The notes beneath the pieces are model-generated. The model saw only the letters and a program-made list of their open reading frames with translations. It had not been told where the DNA came from and made no database searches. From NCBI GenBank assembly GCA_017451025.1, contig JAFSSM010000015.1, positions 87,747 through 151,746 of the forward strand: a stretch of 64,000 nucleotides of DNA, given 5' to 3'. Shown one piece after another: positions 16,757 through 25,170 of the stretch (position 1 is its first letter; each line of letters opens with the position of its first letter). This stretch comes from Synergistaceae bacterium. GTDB taxonomy: Bacteria > Synergistota > Synergistia > Synergistales > Aminobacteriaceae. Position numbers and translations under genes: made by a program.

Positions 16757-17974
16757 TTATTCTCCCTTCAGGACTATTGCAGGATGTATGTCCATTACTT
16801 TGCGCACAGGTATTATCGACGCAAGAACTGTTATAGCGATGAACATTGCTATCGTCGCCGGAATAAGCGCAGCCTGGAAATTAATTGCCCGCCCAAAAAC
16901 ATTAAGGCTGACCCTCTGCGCAAACTCGAACCCCAAATACACACCCATTGCTCCGCCGATAAACCCTAACAGCACTCCTTCACCCAGCAGCTCGCTCATC
17001 ACTAACCTGTTCTCCGCTCCGAGTGCCTTCTTCAGCGCAATTTCGCGCCGCCTCTCCGCAACCATCGCCATCATCGTTGTGTACACGGAAATCATCGTAA
17101 TTATCAGCACAACAGCCGTAACCAGAAGCACCAGTGCCTGCAATTTTCCGAGCACTATATCCTGAGACTGGGTGAGTCTTCTCACTGCGCGGGGCATCAG
17201 TCCGGGAATTTCGGCCTCTATTCTTGCGGAAATAGCGGACAGTTCTGCGGCATCAGCCACTACACTGCACTCCACAGCATCCGCCCTGTACGTATCGCCA
17301 ATAAGTTCGTCGAGCATGTCTATATCCGCAAAGATAAATCCTTCTTCTGCTCCGCCCGTCGTAACTATTCCGCAGACAGTGAAAGTCCGGTGAAAGTTCT
17401 GGCGTGCCAAATCGCGCTTCTGGTTTTCCAAAGCAGAGAGATTCTGTCCGGACGCTTCGGCCTGTTCTCCGTACCGGACACCCTGAACCATGAAGTTATC
17501 GCCCAAATTCAGGCCAAGTGTCTCCGCGATTTCGTGGCCGACCATCACGCTGGAAGTGTCCTGAACATTTCCCCAGCGGCCTTCTACGTACCAGAAAGGA
17601 CTGTTCTTCTCTGCCTGCGCAAGGTCTGTCCCGGCGATGATATAGGGTTGCTCGTTTATCTTGACTGTCTGGTATCTGTAAGGAGCCATTCCGACAATTC
17701 GCGATTCGCCTATAATTTCGCGAAGTCTTGCCAGAGTCGTGGGCGTAATTTTTTCCTCGCCGCCTGGAAGCACAATCAGGTTAGCTCCGTAAGACCGGAA
17801 CTCCCTTCCGAGCTGATCCGGAATGTCGTAGTAGATCGTAACCAGTCCTGAAAGAATCGTTGCTCCGATTGCGATTGCGAGGACTGCGATAATCAGGCGC
17901 GATGCCCTCCTGATGAGCGAACTGGACACCATTCGCCAGTACATGCGCCTTCTGCTGCCATGTCTATTTGCCAT
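16757..17974 (-). CDS. FtsX-like ABC permease of the P19/FTR1 iron system (second)
   Basis: 405 residues. First helix about 22-45, extracytoplasmic MacB-like domain (about 50-275), then three helices ending the protein. The coupling segment ERRREIALKKALGA, missing in the decayed relative at 15047, is present. It overlaps the preceding permease by 11 bases and starts at an ATG with GGAGG. It probably forms a heterodimer with that permease. Confidence 0.9.
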   Translation of the reverse strand: MANRHGSRRRMYWRMVSSSLIRRASRLIIAVLAIAIGATILSGLVTIYYDIPDQLGREFRSYGANLIVLPGGEEKITPTTLARLREIIGESRIVGMAPYRYQTVKINEQPYIIAGTDLAQAEKNSPFWYVEGRWGNVQDTSSVMVGHEIAETLGLNLGDNFMVQGVRYGEQAEASGQNLSALENQKRDLARQNFHRTFTVCGIVTTGGAEEGFIFADIDMLDELIGDTYRADAVECSVVADAAELSAISARIEAEIPGLMPRAVRRLTQSQDIVLGKLQALVLLVTAVVLIITMISVYTTMMAMVAERRREIALKKALGAENRLVMSELLGEGVLLGFIGGAMGVYLGFEFAQRVSLNVFGRAINFQAALIPATIAMFIAITVLASIIPVRKVMDIHPAIVLKGE

Positions 17975-19229
17975 GAAGTACCTCCGTAGGCTTCAATGCC
18001 ATCAAGTAACGTATTGCCGGAATGCTCCCGAACAGCGTAACGAAGAACAGGATAACCGCGACAATCAGGATAACCATTCGAGCAATCTCGATGTATGACC
18101 CGAAAACTGTCTGCCCGATAATCTGCGCAAAGCCTATTCCCAAGAAATAGCCGAACACCCCGCCGAGAAGCCCCGTCATCATTACCTCAACGAGCACGAG
18201 CAAAACTATCTGCCAGTTGTATGCGCCCAGTGCCTTAAGGAGTCCCAATTCCTGGCTTCTCTCGATTACGCTTGCAGTGATGAGATTCGAGATTGCAAGT
18301 GCAGAACCTATCGAGCTAAGTATCGTGATGAGAATCATTAACAGCGTGGTCTTGTTGAGGATCGTACCTTCTGACTCTGCGACCTGACGCACGGGCTTGG
18401 CCACACCGTCGCGGATTACTTCCTGGATCTGGTGGCAGATTGCGCTCACGTAAGCTGTGCAGTACCAGGTCTCATATTCATCGGGAGAGAGGCTCGAAGG
18501 ATTCTGTGCAGCCTTGCGTGCCAAATCGTTATCCGGAGTCGTCAGAGCAGATACCTCAATTGCGGAGACTTTGCCCTGAAGATTCATGATGTCCTGAACC
18601 GCCGGAAGGGTCATAAGAATTTTGCTGTCATCATTGCCTCCGTCGTTGAAGATGCCCTTTACCTTAAAGGCTTTTCCGTTGAGAGTGATTGTGTCTCCGG
18701 CCTTGATGCCCTTATCACTCGCGAGCATGTGTCCGACCATCACAGCCTCATCATCATTTTCGCCGAGCCATTCGCCCGAAATTTCCCACCATGTACGCAG
18801 GGCATTAAACCCCGTGTGAAGTTCCTCACCTGTCGGGAGCGTAGTATTCTTCTCCGGCCAAGTCCCAACAAGCTGGACATCCTCGCCATCATTTAGCGAC
18901 GCATGACCGTCGAGCATTGGCGCAAAGTCCAGAATGTTGAACCCCCAGAATATGCTCTTGAGCTTGAGCACATCTTCCTCGTGCAGAAATTTATCGTTCA
19001 CTCCCTGCCCGCTCAAACCGTAAAGGTCATTCATCAGGGCAGCGTCTTTGTGGCGGACGGTTATGTTCGCTCCGTAGACCTTAAGCTCTCTGTTCACCTT
19101 GTCGCCGACTCCCAGCATAACGTTCATCATTGCCGTCGAGAGCGACACCCCCAGAATTACGGTGAAGGCAATCATTAACATTTTGCCTTTCTGACGTATG
19201 AGGGTCTTAGTTATCATTCTCCAAAACAT
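17964..19229 (-). CDS. FtsX-like ABC permease of the P19/FTR1 iron system (first)
   Basis: 421 residues with the same plan: helix about 14-36, large extracytoplasmic domain (to about 290), three C-terminal helices, and coupling motif SQELGLLKALGAYNW. The extracytoplasmic domain is longer than in its partner. In Campylobacter-type clusters two such permeases plus one ATPase follow the DUF2318 gene, as here. Their exact role in iron uptake (energising transfer or supporting the periplasmic redox steps) is not settled. Confidence 0.9.
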   Translation of the reverse strand: MFWRMITKTLIRQKGKMLMIAFTVILGVSLSTAMMNVMLGVGDKVNRELKVYGANITVRHKDAALMNDLYGLSGQGVNDKFLHEEDVLKLKSIFWGFNILDFAPMLDGHASLNDGEDVQLVGTWPEKNTTLPTGEELHTGFNALRTWWEISGEWLGENDDEAVMVGHMLASDKGIKAGDTITLNGKAFKVKGIFNDGGNDDSKILMTLPAVQDIMNLQGKVSAIEVSALTTPDNDLARKAAQNPSSLSPDEYETWYCTAYVSAICHQIQEVIRDGVAKPVRQVAESEGTILNKTTLLMILITILSSIGSALAISNLITASVIERSQELGLLKALGAYNWQIVLLVLVEVMMTGLLGGVFGYFLGIGFAQIIGQTVFGSYIEIARMVILIVAVILFFVTLFGSIPAIRYLMALKPTEVLHGK

Positions 19230-19233
19230 TCTT

Positions 19234-20466
19234 CTACTTAAACCTCGTTTCGTGCTTCTCCAGTTCCTTCACATCAATGTATATTTTCCCGCCGCGTATC
19301 TCATACTCAAACGGAACGGGATTACAGCCTCCCTTGAAGCCGATTGTGTTCTTGTTCATGACCACGTCGCACCGTCTGCAGATTACCTCGTCGTCGCCGC
19401 GCTCATAGTACCCAGCAATTCCGCAAATGTCGCAAGCGTCGAGTCCCACACCGTAGGCGGTTCCTGCGGGCTTCTTGACGACCAGAAACCTAACGTCATA
19501 GCGATTAGGCGTAACATACGAAAATTTGTGCAGGTGTCCGTCCGAGACTTTATCGAGTGCTATCGAGATTATGCCGCCGTCAATATCGTACGGTTCGGGC
19601 TGAATCTCTGCGGGAGGCTTGGTGTCGTACCAGTGCAGGACAATCACAATGAACACCGCCAAAATTCCCCACACTCCCAGACTCCACGACCATCTGCGGC
19701 AATCTCTGAGTCTGGCCTTCTCTTTCCTGAGAAGTGCCTTATTCGGGAAAATTCCTTCGGGCTGACGGTGAGTAGCTATCACGAACGCGAGCATAACCAG
19801 AGCCAGCACCAACTGCGCGAACAAAAATGCATTCGGGTTAGCGTCGCGCCAGATCATTACGTCAAACACGGAGATTCCGAACATTGCATCACTCGTCTTG
19901 AGCACCCTCAACCTCTGCAATGCCGCCATCGCCGAAGCAAAGTACTCACACGCAAAAATCACCAGCGACGCAAACAGGAAAACTCTTTCCTGACTTCCGG
20001 ACTTCAAGGAGCTGTGAACTTCATATGCCCCAAGAATCAGAAGCAGACACTCAATCAGCCCGAGCGAGAAGCCAAGTGCACGCAGCATTGCGTTCGTGCT
20101 TATTCCTGCCTCGCCGAAATACACGAACTCCCTCGTGTACTGCAGGACGGGAGGCACTAAATACATCAGCGACACAAAAAGCATCGCCGGAACTATCAGC
20201 TCATTAATCTTTCTGAACATCACGGACAACGCGGACAGAACAGCAAGACATGCAATCGTTACGACGAGCCATCGGTTGAATCGCATCAACAGCAAGTTCA
20301 TTCCGCGCGGGTCATACATCCTTACGCCGAAAACACAAACCCCTGCAACAATCCCCAGCAGCACGAATATTCTGGTGAGTCTGCTCCGCGAATAGCTGAA
20401 GATTATTCCGAGCAGTACGGCAAATGCGGCCAAGTGGTCAGTAACCGCAACAAGATACTTAAGAAT
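19234..20466 (-). CDS. DUF2318 Fe-S-type membrane protein of the iron operon, probable ATT start
   Basis: 410 residues if started at ATT (20466). About eight membrane helices occupy residues 1-280. A C-terminal extracytoplasmic domain has the DUF2318 signature: LDACDICGIAGYYERGDDEV, then CRRCDVVMNKNTIGFKGGCN. In P19-type clusters this protein is thought to supply electrons or handle iron outside the membrane. The only in-frame TTG (20433) would remove ILKYLVAVTDH, which resembles the normal N-terminus (MLKYLV...), and has no ribosome site. ATT has GGAGGG seven bases upstream. A terminator lies between P19 and this gene. Confidence 0.88.
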   Translation of the reverse strand: MLKYLVAVTDHLAAFAVLLGIIFSYSRSRLTRIFVLLGIVAGVCVFGVRMYDPRGMNLLLMRFNRWLVVTIACLAVLSALSVMFRKINELIVPAMLFVSLMYLVPPVLQYTREFVYFGEAGISTNAMLRALGFSLGLIECLLLILGAYEVHSSLKSGSQERVFLFASLVIFACEYFASAMAALQRLRVLKTSDAMFGISVFDVMIWRDANPNAFLFAQLVLALVMLAFVIATHRQPEGIFPNKALLRKEKARLRDCRRWSWSLGVWGILAVFIVIVLHWYDTKPPAEIQPEPYDIDGGIISIALDKVSDGHLHKFSYVTPNRYDVRFLVVKKPAGTAYGVGLDACDICGIAGYYERGDDEVICRRCDVVMNKNTIGFKGGCNPVPFEYEIRGGKIYIDVKELEKHETRFK

Positions 20467-20479
20467 GACTCATCCCTCC
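20464..20479 (-). promoter_or_regulatory. Ribosome site and ATT start of the DUF2318 gene
   Basis: GGAGGG at 20479-20474, seven bases, then ATT at 20466-20464. An overlapping ATG (four codons then TAA) begins directly at the end of GGAGGG and is too close to be used normally. Confidence 0.5.
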
Positions 20480-20484
20480 AATAC

Positions 20485-20511
20485 AAAAACGGGAAGCCCT
20501 TAAGCCTCCCG
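20485..20511 (-). terminator. Internal terminator in the iron operon
   Basis: On the minus strand CGGGAGGC pairs with GCTTCCCG over a 6-base loop, then five T. It follows the P19 gene and precedes DUF2318, so it should lower expression of the downstream membrane genes. Confidence 0.75.
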
Positions 20512-20529
20512 CAGATATAACACAATACC

Positions 20530-21117
20530 TTAGTCGTTCTGTAACTGCTCTGCTGTGTAGTTCCAGTTGAACTCGACAGTGTGAGTCTGGAAGAAATCCT
20601 TTGCGCCTTCCTTTGCCGGGACTCCTGTCTCGGGGTCAGTGTGAAGCAGGTAATCAGTAGGAGGCTCAATGATGAAACGGAGCTTGTACTGCCCGACCTT
20701 CAGGCCCTTAGCGATATTTGCGCCATAGTGCGGGCCGTCGTCTGCGTTCATGGGCATGAATGAGCCGTCCATTACTACGGTCTTTCCGTCCATCTGGAGA
20801 ATCTGGTACTTCACTGTGAGGTATGCCGGCCAGATGTCCTCGCCGTTGCCGAATCCGTAAGCTATTGCGTACATCGGCTGAAGGTGAATATCTGCCTCGA
20901 GGTGCATATCGCTGTCTTCCTTTGAGGGGTTCTTTCCAGCAGGGTACATGTCTACTGCCTGGAAATACACTGCCGCTACGTTGTAAGGCCCTACCTGAGC
21001 TTCGCCGATCGGAATTTCCTCAAAACCTACTTCGCCGGGACGTACTGATACTGCCTCTGCTCCGAACGCCGCACTCGCTACTGCCACGAGCATCAACGCT
21101 AATGCTAACTTCTTCAT
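20530..21117 (-). CDS. P19/Tp34-family periplasmic iron-binding protein
   Basis: 195 residues. Signal peptide 1-19 (MKKLALALMLVAVASAAFG). The mature Ig-like domain binds Cu and Fe in known relatives and feeds FTR1; family marks include MHLEADIHLQPMYAIAYGFG and GPHYGANI, with His and Met residues placed as metal ligands. AGGAGG precedes the ATG. It sits between FTR1 and DUF2318 as in Campylobacter and related iron clusters. A terminator follows, consistent with this abundant periplasmic protein being made in excess over membrane parts. Confidence 0.92.
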   Translation of the reverse strand: MKKLALALMLVAVASAAFGAEAVSVRPGEVGFEEIPIGEAQVGPYNVAAVYFQAVDMYPAGKNPSKEDSDMHLEADIHLQPMYAIAYGFGNGEDIWPAYLTVKYQILQMDGKTVVMDGSFMPMNADDGPHYGANIAKGLKVGQYKLRFIIEPPTDYLLHTDPETGVPAKEGAKDFFQTHTVEFNWNYTAEQLQND

Positions 21118-21146
21118 GATTATTTCCTCCTTTATGCTTTGCCCCG

Positions 21147-22559
21147 TTATTTTGCGGGGTTGTTGCCCTTTTTCCTGAACAGGTGCGGAAGAGTTGTCCA
21201 TATTGCCGCAATCACAAGCATTATCTGCGGAATTAGAGTCTCTGCCCTGTCGTAAATGTTGAGTATCTCAATGCTGAAGCCCTTCATCGACGGAATGACC
21301 GTGTGCCCCATAATTACGTCAGCTTCCGTAAGTTCGACGACACCCTTGCCCATGAACGATATGCACATCAGGAAAAGAAGAATGCTCGTGAACAGGAAGA
21401 ACGCCCTTAACGGAAGTTTCACGCTGAAGTACCGGAAAGCTACCCACACAGCGACGAGCACGAGAACCCCTGCACCGATTCCGTAGGCTATGTACGTCGG
21501 ATCACTCATGCCTCCTGTGAACGCCGCAGAGTAGAACAGGATTAATTCTGCACCCTCCCTCATTACCGCGATGAATGCCGCGAAAATCAACGTCCACTGT
21601 GATTTGCTGTCGATTGACTGCTGAACTTTGCCGCTGATGTAATTTTCCCAAGCTATGGTGTCAGCTTTCGAAAGCATCCAGTTGCTAACGTAGAACAGCA
21701 CCGCCACAGCGAGGAACATCGTCCAGCCCTCTAACAGTTCTCTTGCGACTCCGCTCTGTTCGCCCATGAGTGCCTCGAGTGCCCACGCAAGAATTACGCT
21801 CGCAATTATCGCCGCGAAAGACCCTAGATAGACTCCCTTGAGCATATTCTTGTTGCCGGTCTTGATGAGGTAGGCGACAATCGCGACAATCACCAGAATT
21901 GCCTCTAGTCCTTCCCGCACCAGAAGACCGAACGCCGTAACAAACGTGATCCAGTCTCTGCTTACCGGAGCGGCTTTTTCCTGTGCCGGTGCTTCTGCTG
22001 TCTGCGATGATGCCTCGCTGACTTCCGGAGCAGGTTCACTCACTGACGGAGCATTCGCCAATTCCGGACGGGCTATCTGTGTGTCGGTGTAGAGAGCCGC
22101 GCCCAAAGAATCGGGGTCAGAGATTTCCGCTTTGCCGTCGAGAACCATCGAGTCCTTGTAGACTTTCAGCTTCAGGTCCTCGATCTGCTGGAGCAGGGAG
22201 TCTTTATCCTTCTGCTGGTTGCCAAGCAAAACGTGCTTAATGTCGCGGAATTGTCCCTCAATGTGATTCACCCTTGCCGCCGAAATTGCGACCATGACCA
22301 TACGCTCGACACCCTGCACCTCGTAGTACTTGAAGTATGCATCGTTGACGTTGGTATATGCGTCCTGGTATTTGTCGTTCTTGACGTTTTCGATTGCGGA
22401 GTTGAACTCCAGGGCCATATCTGCGGCGACTCCGCGCCAGTCTGCATAACGCTTTTTCTTCTTTGCGGCTTCGGATTCGTTCGCTGAGGTGAAAATCAGA
22501 GTGCACAACAACATTACGAGCAGCGCAAACCCGGCGATGCCCCGTCTATGTCTAAGCAA
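21147..22559 (-). CDS. FTR1-family iron permease with extracytoplasmic N-terminal domain
   Basis: 470 residues. Signal-like helix 10-30, then a helical extracytoplasmic domain (about 35-190) rich in charged residues. The seven-helix FTR1 core carries the two iron motifs, REGLE (in LLVREGLEAILV) and REGAE (in VMREGAELILF). It takes ferric or oxidised iron across the inner membrane with P19. The start is TTG with AAGGAG 11 bases upstream; an ATG immediately after the ribosome site opens only a five-codon frame ending in TAG that overlaps the TTG. First gene of the operon. Confidence 0.93.
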   Translation of the reverse strand: MLRHRRGIAGFALLVMLLCTLIFTSANESEAAKKKKRYADWRGVAADMALEFNSAIENVKNDKYQDAYTNVNDAYFKYYEVQGVERMVMVAISAARVNHIEGQFRDIKHVLLGNQQKDKDSLLQQIEDLKLKVYKDSMVLDGKAEISDPDSLGAALYTDTQIARPELANAPSVSEPAPEVSEASSQTAEAPAQEKAAPVSRDWITFVTAFGLLVREGLEAILVIVAIVAYLIKTGNKNMLKGVYLGSFAAIIASVILAWALEALMGEQSGVARELLEGWTMFLAVAVLFYVSNWMLSKADTIAWENYISGKVQQSIDSKSQWTLIFAAFIAVMREGAELILFYSAAFTGGMSDPTYIAYGIGAGVLVLVAVWVAFRYFSVKLPLRAFFLFTSILLFLMCISFMGKGVVELTEADVIMGHTVIPSMKGFSIEILNIYDRAETLIPQIMLVIAAIWTTLPHLFRKKGNNPAK

Positions 22560-22627
22560 GTGAGGTCATACTCCTTCTATGATGTGTGTGAAATTGTGTC
22601 TGTCAAACTTTATTTGTGATGGCGTGA

Positions 22628-22656
22628 ATTTTACCAGTTGTGATTTTGCGGGTCAA
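22628..22656 (-). promoter_or_regulatory. Promoter of the iron-uptake operon
   Basis: TTGACC, 17 bases, TGgTAAAAT on the minus strand. The leader is about 60 bases. AT-rich sequence around it could hold the metal-repressor site, but I cannot name the operator. Confidence 0.6.
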
Positions 22657-22682
22657 GTTTTTGTTATTAGCTGCAAACTTTT

Positions 22683-23507
22683 TCAGAGTATCACAGCCAC
22701 ACCTTCCTCGATTGGGATTGTTGCGATTGTCCTGAAATTCAGCATGTCCTGTCCTGACGGATAAGGTTCTGGTGAAAATCCCGCAAGTGCAAAAATTTTT
22801 GCGAGCCTGTGATTCCTGATTGACGGCCTTATTATTCCAGGAGAGTCGATAATTATTCTGGGAGGAGCGGCAAGTATTGTGATGTTGATGTGTGAGTCCA
22901 GAGTGTAATCCGCGTTCAGGAGTGTACTGTTAAAAGCGTTGCGCAGGGTGCACGAACTTTTGGGAGAAAGTTTGAGCCTCAGTCTGGGCAGAATATCCCG
23001 CAATGCCCGCCAAATGTTATGTGCCTCAATCTCTGCGTGAATGTCCTTGTGATTCAGGACAGCCCTTATCCTCAAATCATCGCCGAACATCAACGCTCCT
23101 GCGAAGGTCAGGTGTTTTCCCGAGAATATGCCTGTTCTGCGCAGGAACTCTTTGCGCGTGAACTGCCTGTAGTATTCGTTGCGGCCAAGTAGTTCACTGC
23201 GAAATTCAGCGAGACTTTTTCTGTCGAGGCAGGCTGAATCCGCAGGAAAGTCATCGCCCGAAATATTCTGCGAGTCTCTAGCCATGACGGAGATTGACCG
23301 TTGGCTGGAGATTATGTTCTGGCCTTCGACTCTGCGGAAGACTTTACCGTCAAAATATGCGGGCCTTCTGTGCCATTCGAGCGGAGCAACGTGGATTTCC
23401 TGGCCTCCCTCAATCTGAACAAGACCTCCCGAAGAATTAGCCAGAGCATTTATGTATTCGGGAAGCCTGTTGAGCTGGTCTTGATTGAGAAATTGAGTGT
23501 CGGTCAA
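22683..23507 (-). CDS. AlbA_2-like putative DNA-binding/ATPase-like protein
   Basis: 274 residues, third gene of the sirtuin operon. NALANSSGGLVQIEGG (about 21-36) matches the core of AlbA_2 domains, which in longer proteins read ALANxxGGxLxxG. HLTFAGALMFGDD and IIDSPGIIRPSIRNHRLA are like the linker and divergent ATPase (HATPase_c_4) parts of the same family. It is short: the usual N-terminal E-x-K part is reduced. The start is TTG overlapping the sirtuin stop as TTGA, so coupled. It could be a regulator of the operon or a target of its ADP-ribosylation; neither is shown. Confidence 0.7.
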   Translation of the reverse strand: MTDTQFLNQDQLNRLPEYINALANSSGGLVQIEGGQEIHVAPLEWHRRPAYFDGKVFRRVEGQNIISSQRSISVMARDSQNISGDDFPADSACLDRKSLAEFRSELLGRNEYYRQFTRKEFLRRTGIFSGKHLTFAGALMFGDDLRIRAVLNHKDIHAEIEAHNIWRALRDILPRLRLKLSPKSSCTLRNAFNSTLLNADYTLDSHINITILAAPPRIIIDSPGIIRPSIRNHRLAKIFALAGFSPEPYPSGQDMLNFRTIATIPIEEGVAVIL

Positions 23508-24331
23508 AGCAGCGCGTCAAGGACTTTACCGATGTCCTCGTTCAGGCAGATTGAGCGGTTGGAGATGCCTGCACATTCCGGGACGTATGCCTCGCCGAAA
23601 TTGATGCACACGTAAAATGCTTCGGGGTTCTCGCGTGTCATTCTCCAGAACGGAAACTTGATGATGCCCGGAGTGTTCATGCCCGTACCCAAATCCAGGA
23701 AGAGAGTCTTTGCACCGCCGTATTCTTCGATGAAGTTCATGTACCTTCTTGCGGCTTCGTGCCAGCCTTCGTCCTCAACGAATGTATCATCACTGCGCAG
23801 GTTCATAGTCATTGGCCGTCCGCAGACCGGGCAGTGCGGAAGCAGGCCAGAGGGTATGCGCATGTTGTGCTGGCGTTCGAGCATTGCGGTGATGGTGTTT
23901 TCGTTGTCGTAGGTCTTCTTGTGGCACGGAAGAGAACACTGAAACAGGCCGTAATCTCCCTGCGTGTAGAACAGCCTGGATTTGTCGAAGCCCGCTTTCT
24001 GGAAGCAGTGGTCTACGTTGGTGGTGATGACGAAGTAGTTTTTGCCGGCAACTAGGCTCAACAGATTATCGTAAACCGGTTTAGGAGCGTCGGTGTATCT
24101 GTTCACGAAAATATATCTGCTCCAGAATGCCCAGAACTCCTCAGGCTCAGGGTACGGGTAGAATCCTCCCGAATACATGTCGTGAAAGCCGTACTTGGCC
24201 TCGAAGTCCGCAAAATATTTCGTGAATCTTTCTCCCGAATAGGTGAAGCCCGCAGAAGTTGAGAGTCCTGCTCCCGCACCGATAACTACTGCCTCGCTAT
24301 CAGCAAGTATCCTCCTGAATTTATCTAGCAT
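23504..24331 (-). CDS. Class M sirtuin (SirTM), protein ADP-ribosyltransferase
   Basis: 275 residues. Sirtuin NAD-binding fold with GAGAGLSTSAGFTYSG (18-33) in place of the deacetylase GIPDFR type, TTNVD (103-107, N105) and TQGDYGLFQC (123-132). Q124 stands where deacetylases have the catalytic His. In SirTM enzymes the Asn and Gln at these places are needed for mono-ADP-ribosylation, and deacylase activity is absent. The structural zinc site is C132, C136, C167 and C170. Its ATG overlaps the macrodomain stop (ATGCTAG). In known systems the target is a lipoylated GcvH-like protein linked to redox defence; no such gene is visible here. Confidence 0.88.
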   Translation of the reverse strand: MLDKFRRILADSEAVVIGAGAGLSTSAGFTYSGERFTKYFADFEAKYGFHDMYSGGFYPYPEPEEFWAFWSRYIFVNRYTDAPKPVYDNLLSLVAGKNYFVITTNVDHCFQKAGFDKSRLFYTQGDYGLFQCSLPCHKKTYDNENTITAMLERQHNMRIPSGLLPHCPVCGRPMTMNLRSDDTFVEDEGWHEAARRYMNFIEEYGGAKTLFLDLGTGMNTPGIIKFPFWRMTRENPEAFYVCINFGEAYVPECAGISNRSICLNEDIGKVLDALL

Positions 24332-25089
24332 CCCAATTCCCTCCTGTACAACTCTAAATCTAAATCCTTGAAGACATTGAAGACTACTTTGCTGACCGAT
24401 TGAGCACCCTTCACGAAATCTCGCACAGTCCTCACCGCAATTTTTGCCGCAATGTCATTCGGAAAGTGAAACTCCCCTGTGGAAATACAGCAGAAAGCAA
24501 TGCTCTTCAGCCCCTCACTATCCGCAAGCTCAAGGCATGACCTGTAGCAGCTCTCCAGTTCGTCGCAATTTTCCTGAGTCAATTCCCCGAAAACTATCGG
24601 CCCGACCGTGTGAATGACATGTTTCGCCGGAAGATTGTAGCCTCCCGTGAGCTTGGCCGTTCCTGTAGGCTCATCGTGTCCCTGCTCACGCATAATTCCG
24701 GCACATTCATCACGGAGCTGAAGCCCGGCGGCAGAGTGTATTGCGTTGTCAATGCACCTGTGGCACGGAATGAAGCACCCCAGCAATTTACTGTTAGCCG
24801 CGTTCACGATAGCATCAGCCTTCAGCCTCGTAATATCCCCCTGCCACAACGAAATACCCCTCTCAATTTCCGGAAGATTCTCCGTGTCAACAACTCCTTT
24901 AAGTTCGCGTTCCTCCGAGAGAAATTCGTCCTGTACCCTCAGGAAATCGGGGTTTATAGGAATCGGAGGACGGACATTCATCAATGAACGTAACAGCATC
25001 CTCTGGTCGTCGATTGCTCTTGCGGATTCCCTGTACTCCGGCATTTCGTCAAGCAGAAACTTGATAAGATAAGCCAGATTGTCAGTCAT
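24325..25089 (-). CDS. Zinc-containing macrodomain protein, ADP-ribosyl hydrolase
   Basis: 254 residues. A helical N-terminal part (1-75) is followed by a macrodomain (78-250) with WQGDITRLKADAIVNAANS (82-100), the ADP-ribose site. GCFIPCHRCIDNAIH (104-118) is the loop that in SirTM-linked macrodomains holds zinc (here C105, H110 and C112 are candidate ligands). It removes ADP-ribose placed by the sirtuin, making the pair a reversible modification switch. First gene of the operon, divergent from polA across a palindromic -10. GGAGGTG precedes its ATG. Confidence 0.9.
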   Translation of the reverse strand: MTDNLAYLIKFLLDEMPEYRESARAIDDQRMLLRSLMNVRPPIPINPDFLRVQDEFLSEERELKGVVDTENLPEIERGISLWQGDITRLKADAIVNAANSKLLGCFIPCHRCIDNAIHSAAGLQLRDECAGIMREQGHDEPTGTAKLTGGYNLPAKHVIHTVGPIVFGELTQENCDELESCYRSCLELADSEGLKSIAFCCISTGEFHFPNDIAAKIAVRTVRDFVKGAQSVSKVVFNVFKDLDLELYRRELGC

Positions 25090-25117
25090 AATTGCACCTC
25101 CTGAAAATTTTTCGCAT

Positions 25118-25125
25118 ATTATAAT
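25118..25125. promoter_or_regulatory. Palindromic -10 element between the macrodomain gene and polA
   Basis: The same ATTATAAT as at 11875, giving TATAAT on both strands between divergent genes. Confidence 0.5.
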
Positions 25126-25155
25126 TTACGCAGACATTTTCCCATTTACTAATAA

Positions 25156-25170
25156 GAGGTGATTAACATT
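25156..25170 (+). promoter_or_regulatory. Ribosome site and ATT start of polA
   Basis: GAGGTGAT (25156-25163), four bases, ATT (25168-25170). This geometry is identical to argB (GAGGTGAT, four bases, ATG). The in-frame GTG at 25159 lies inside the ribosome site itself. Confidence 0.6.

Noticed and set aside
19198..20160. 320-codon frame on the plus strand
   Set aside because: It is antisense to the DUF2318 gene, has no recognisable domain and crosses into the permease gene.
21118..21165. CCCCG/CGGGG hairpin spanning the FTR1 stop, considered as a terminator
   Set aside because: No T tract follows it before the P19 ribosome site, so at most it is an mRNA-stabilising hairpin.
22560..22682. 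Possible riboswitch or small RNA in the FTR1 leader
   Set aside because: Only a promoter and a short AT-rich leader are visible; no stable paired structure or known riboswitch core was seen.
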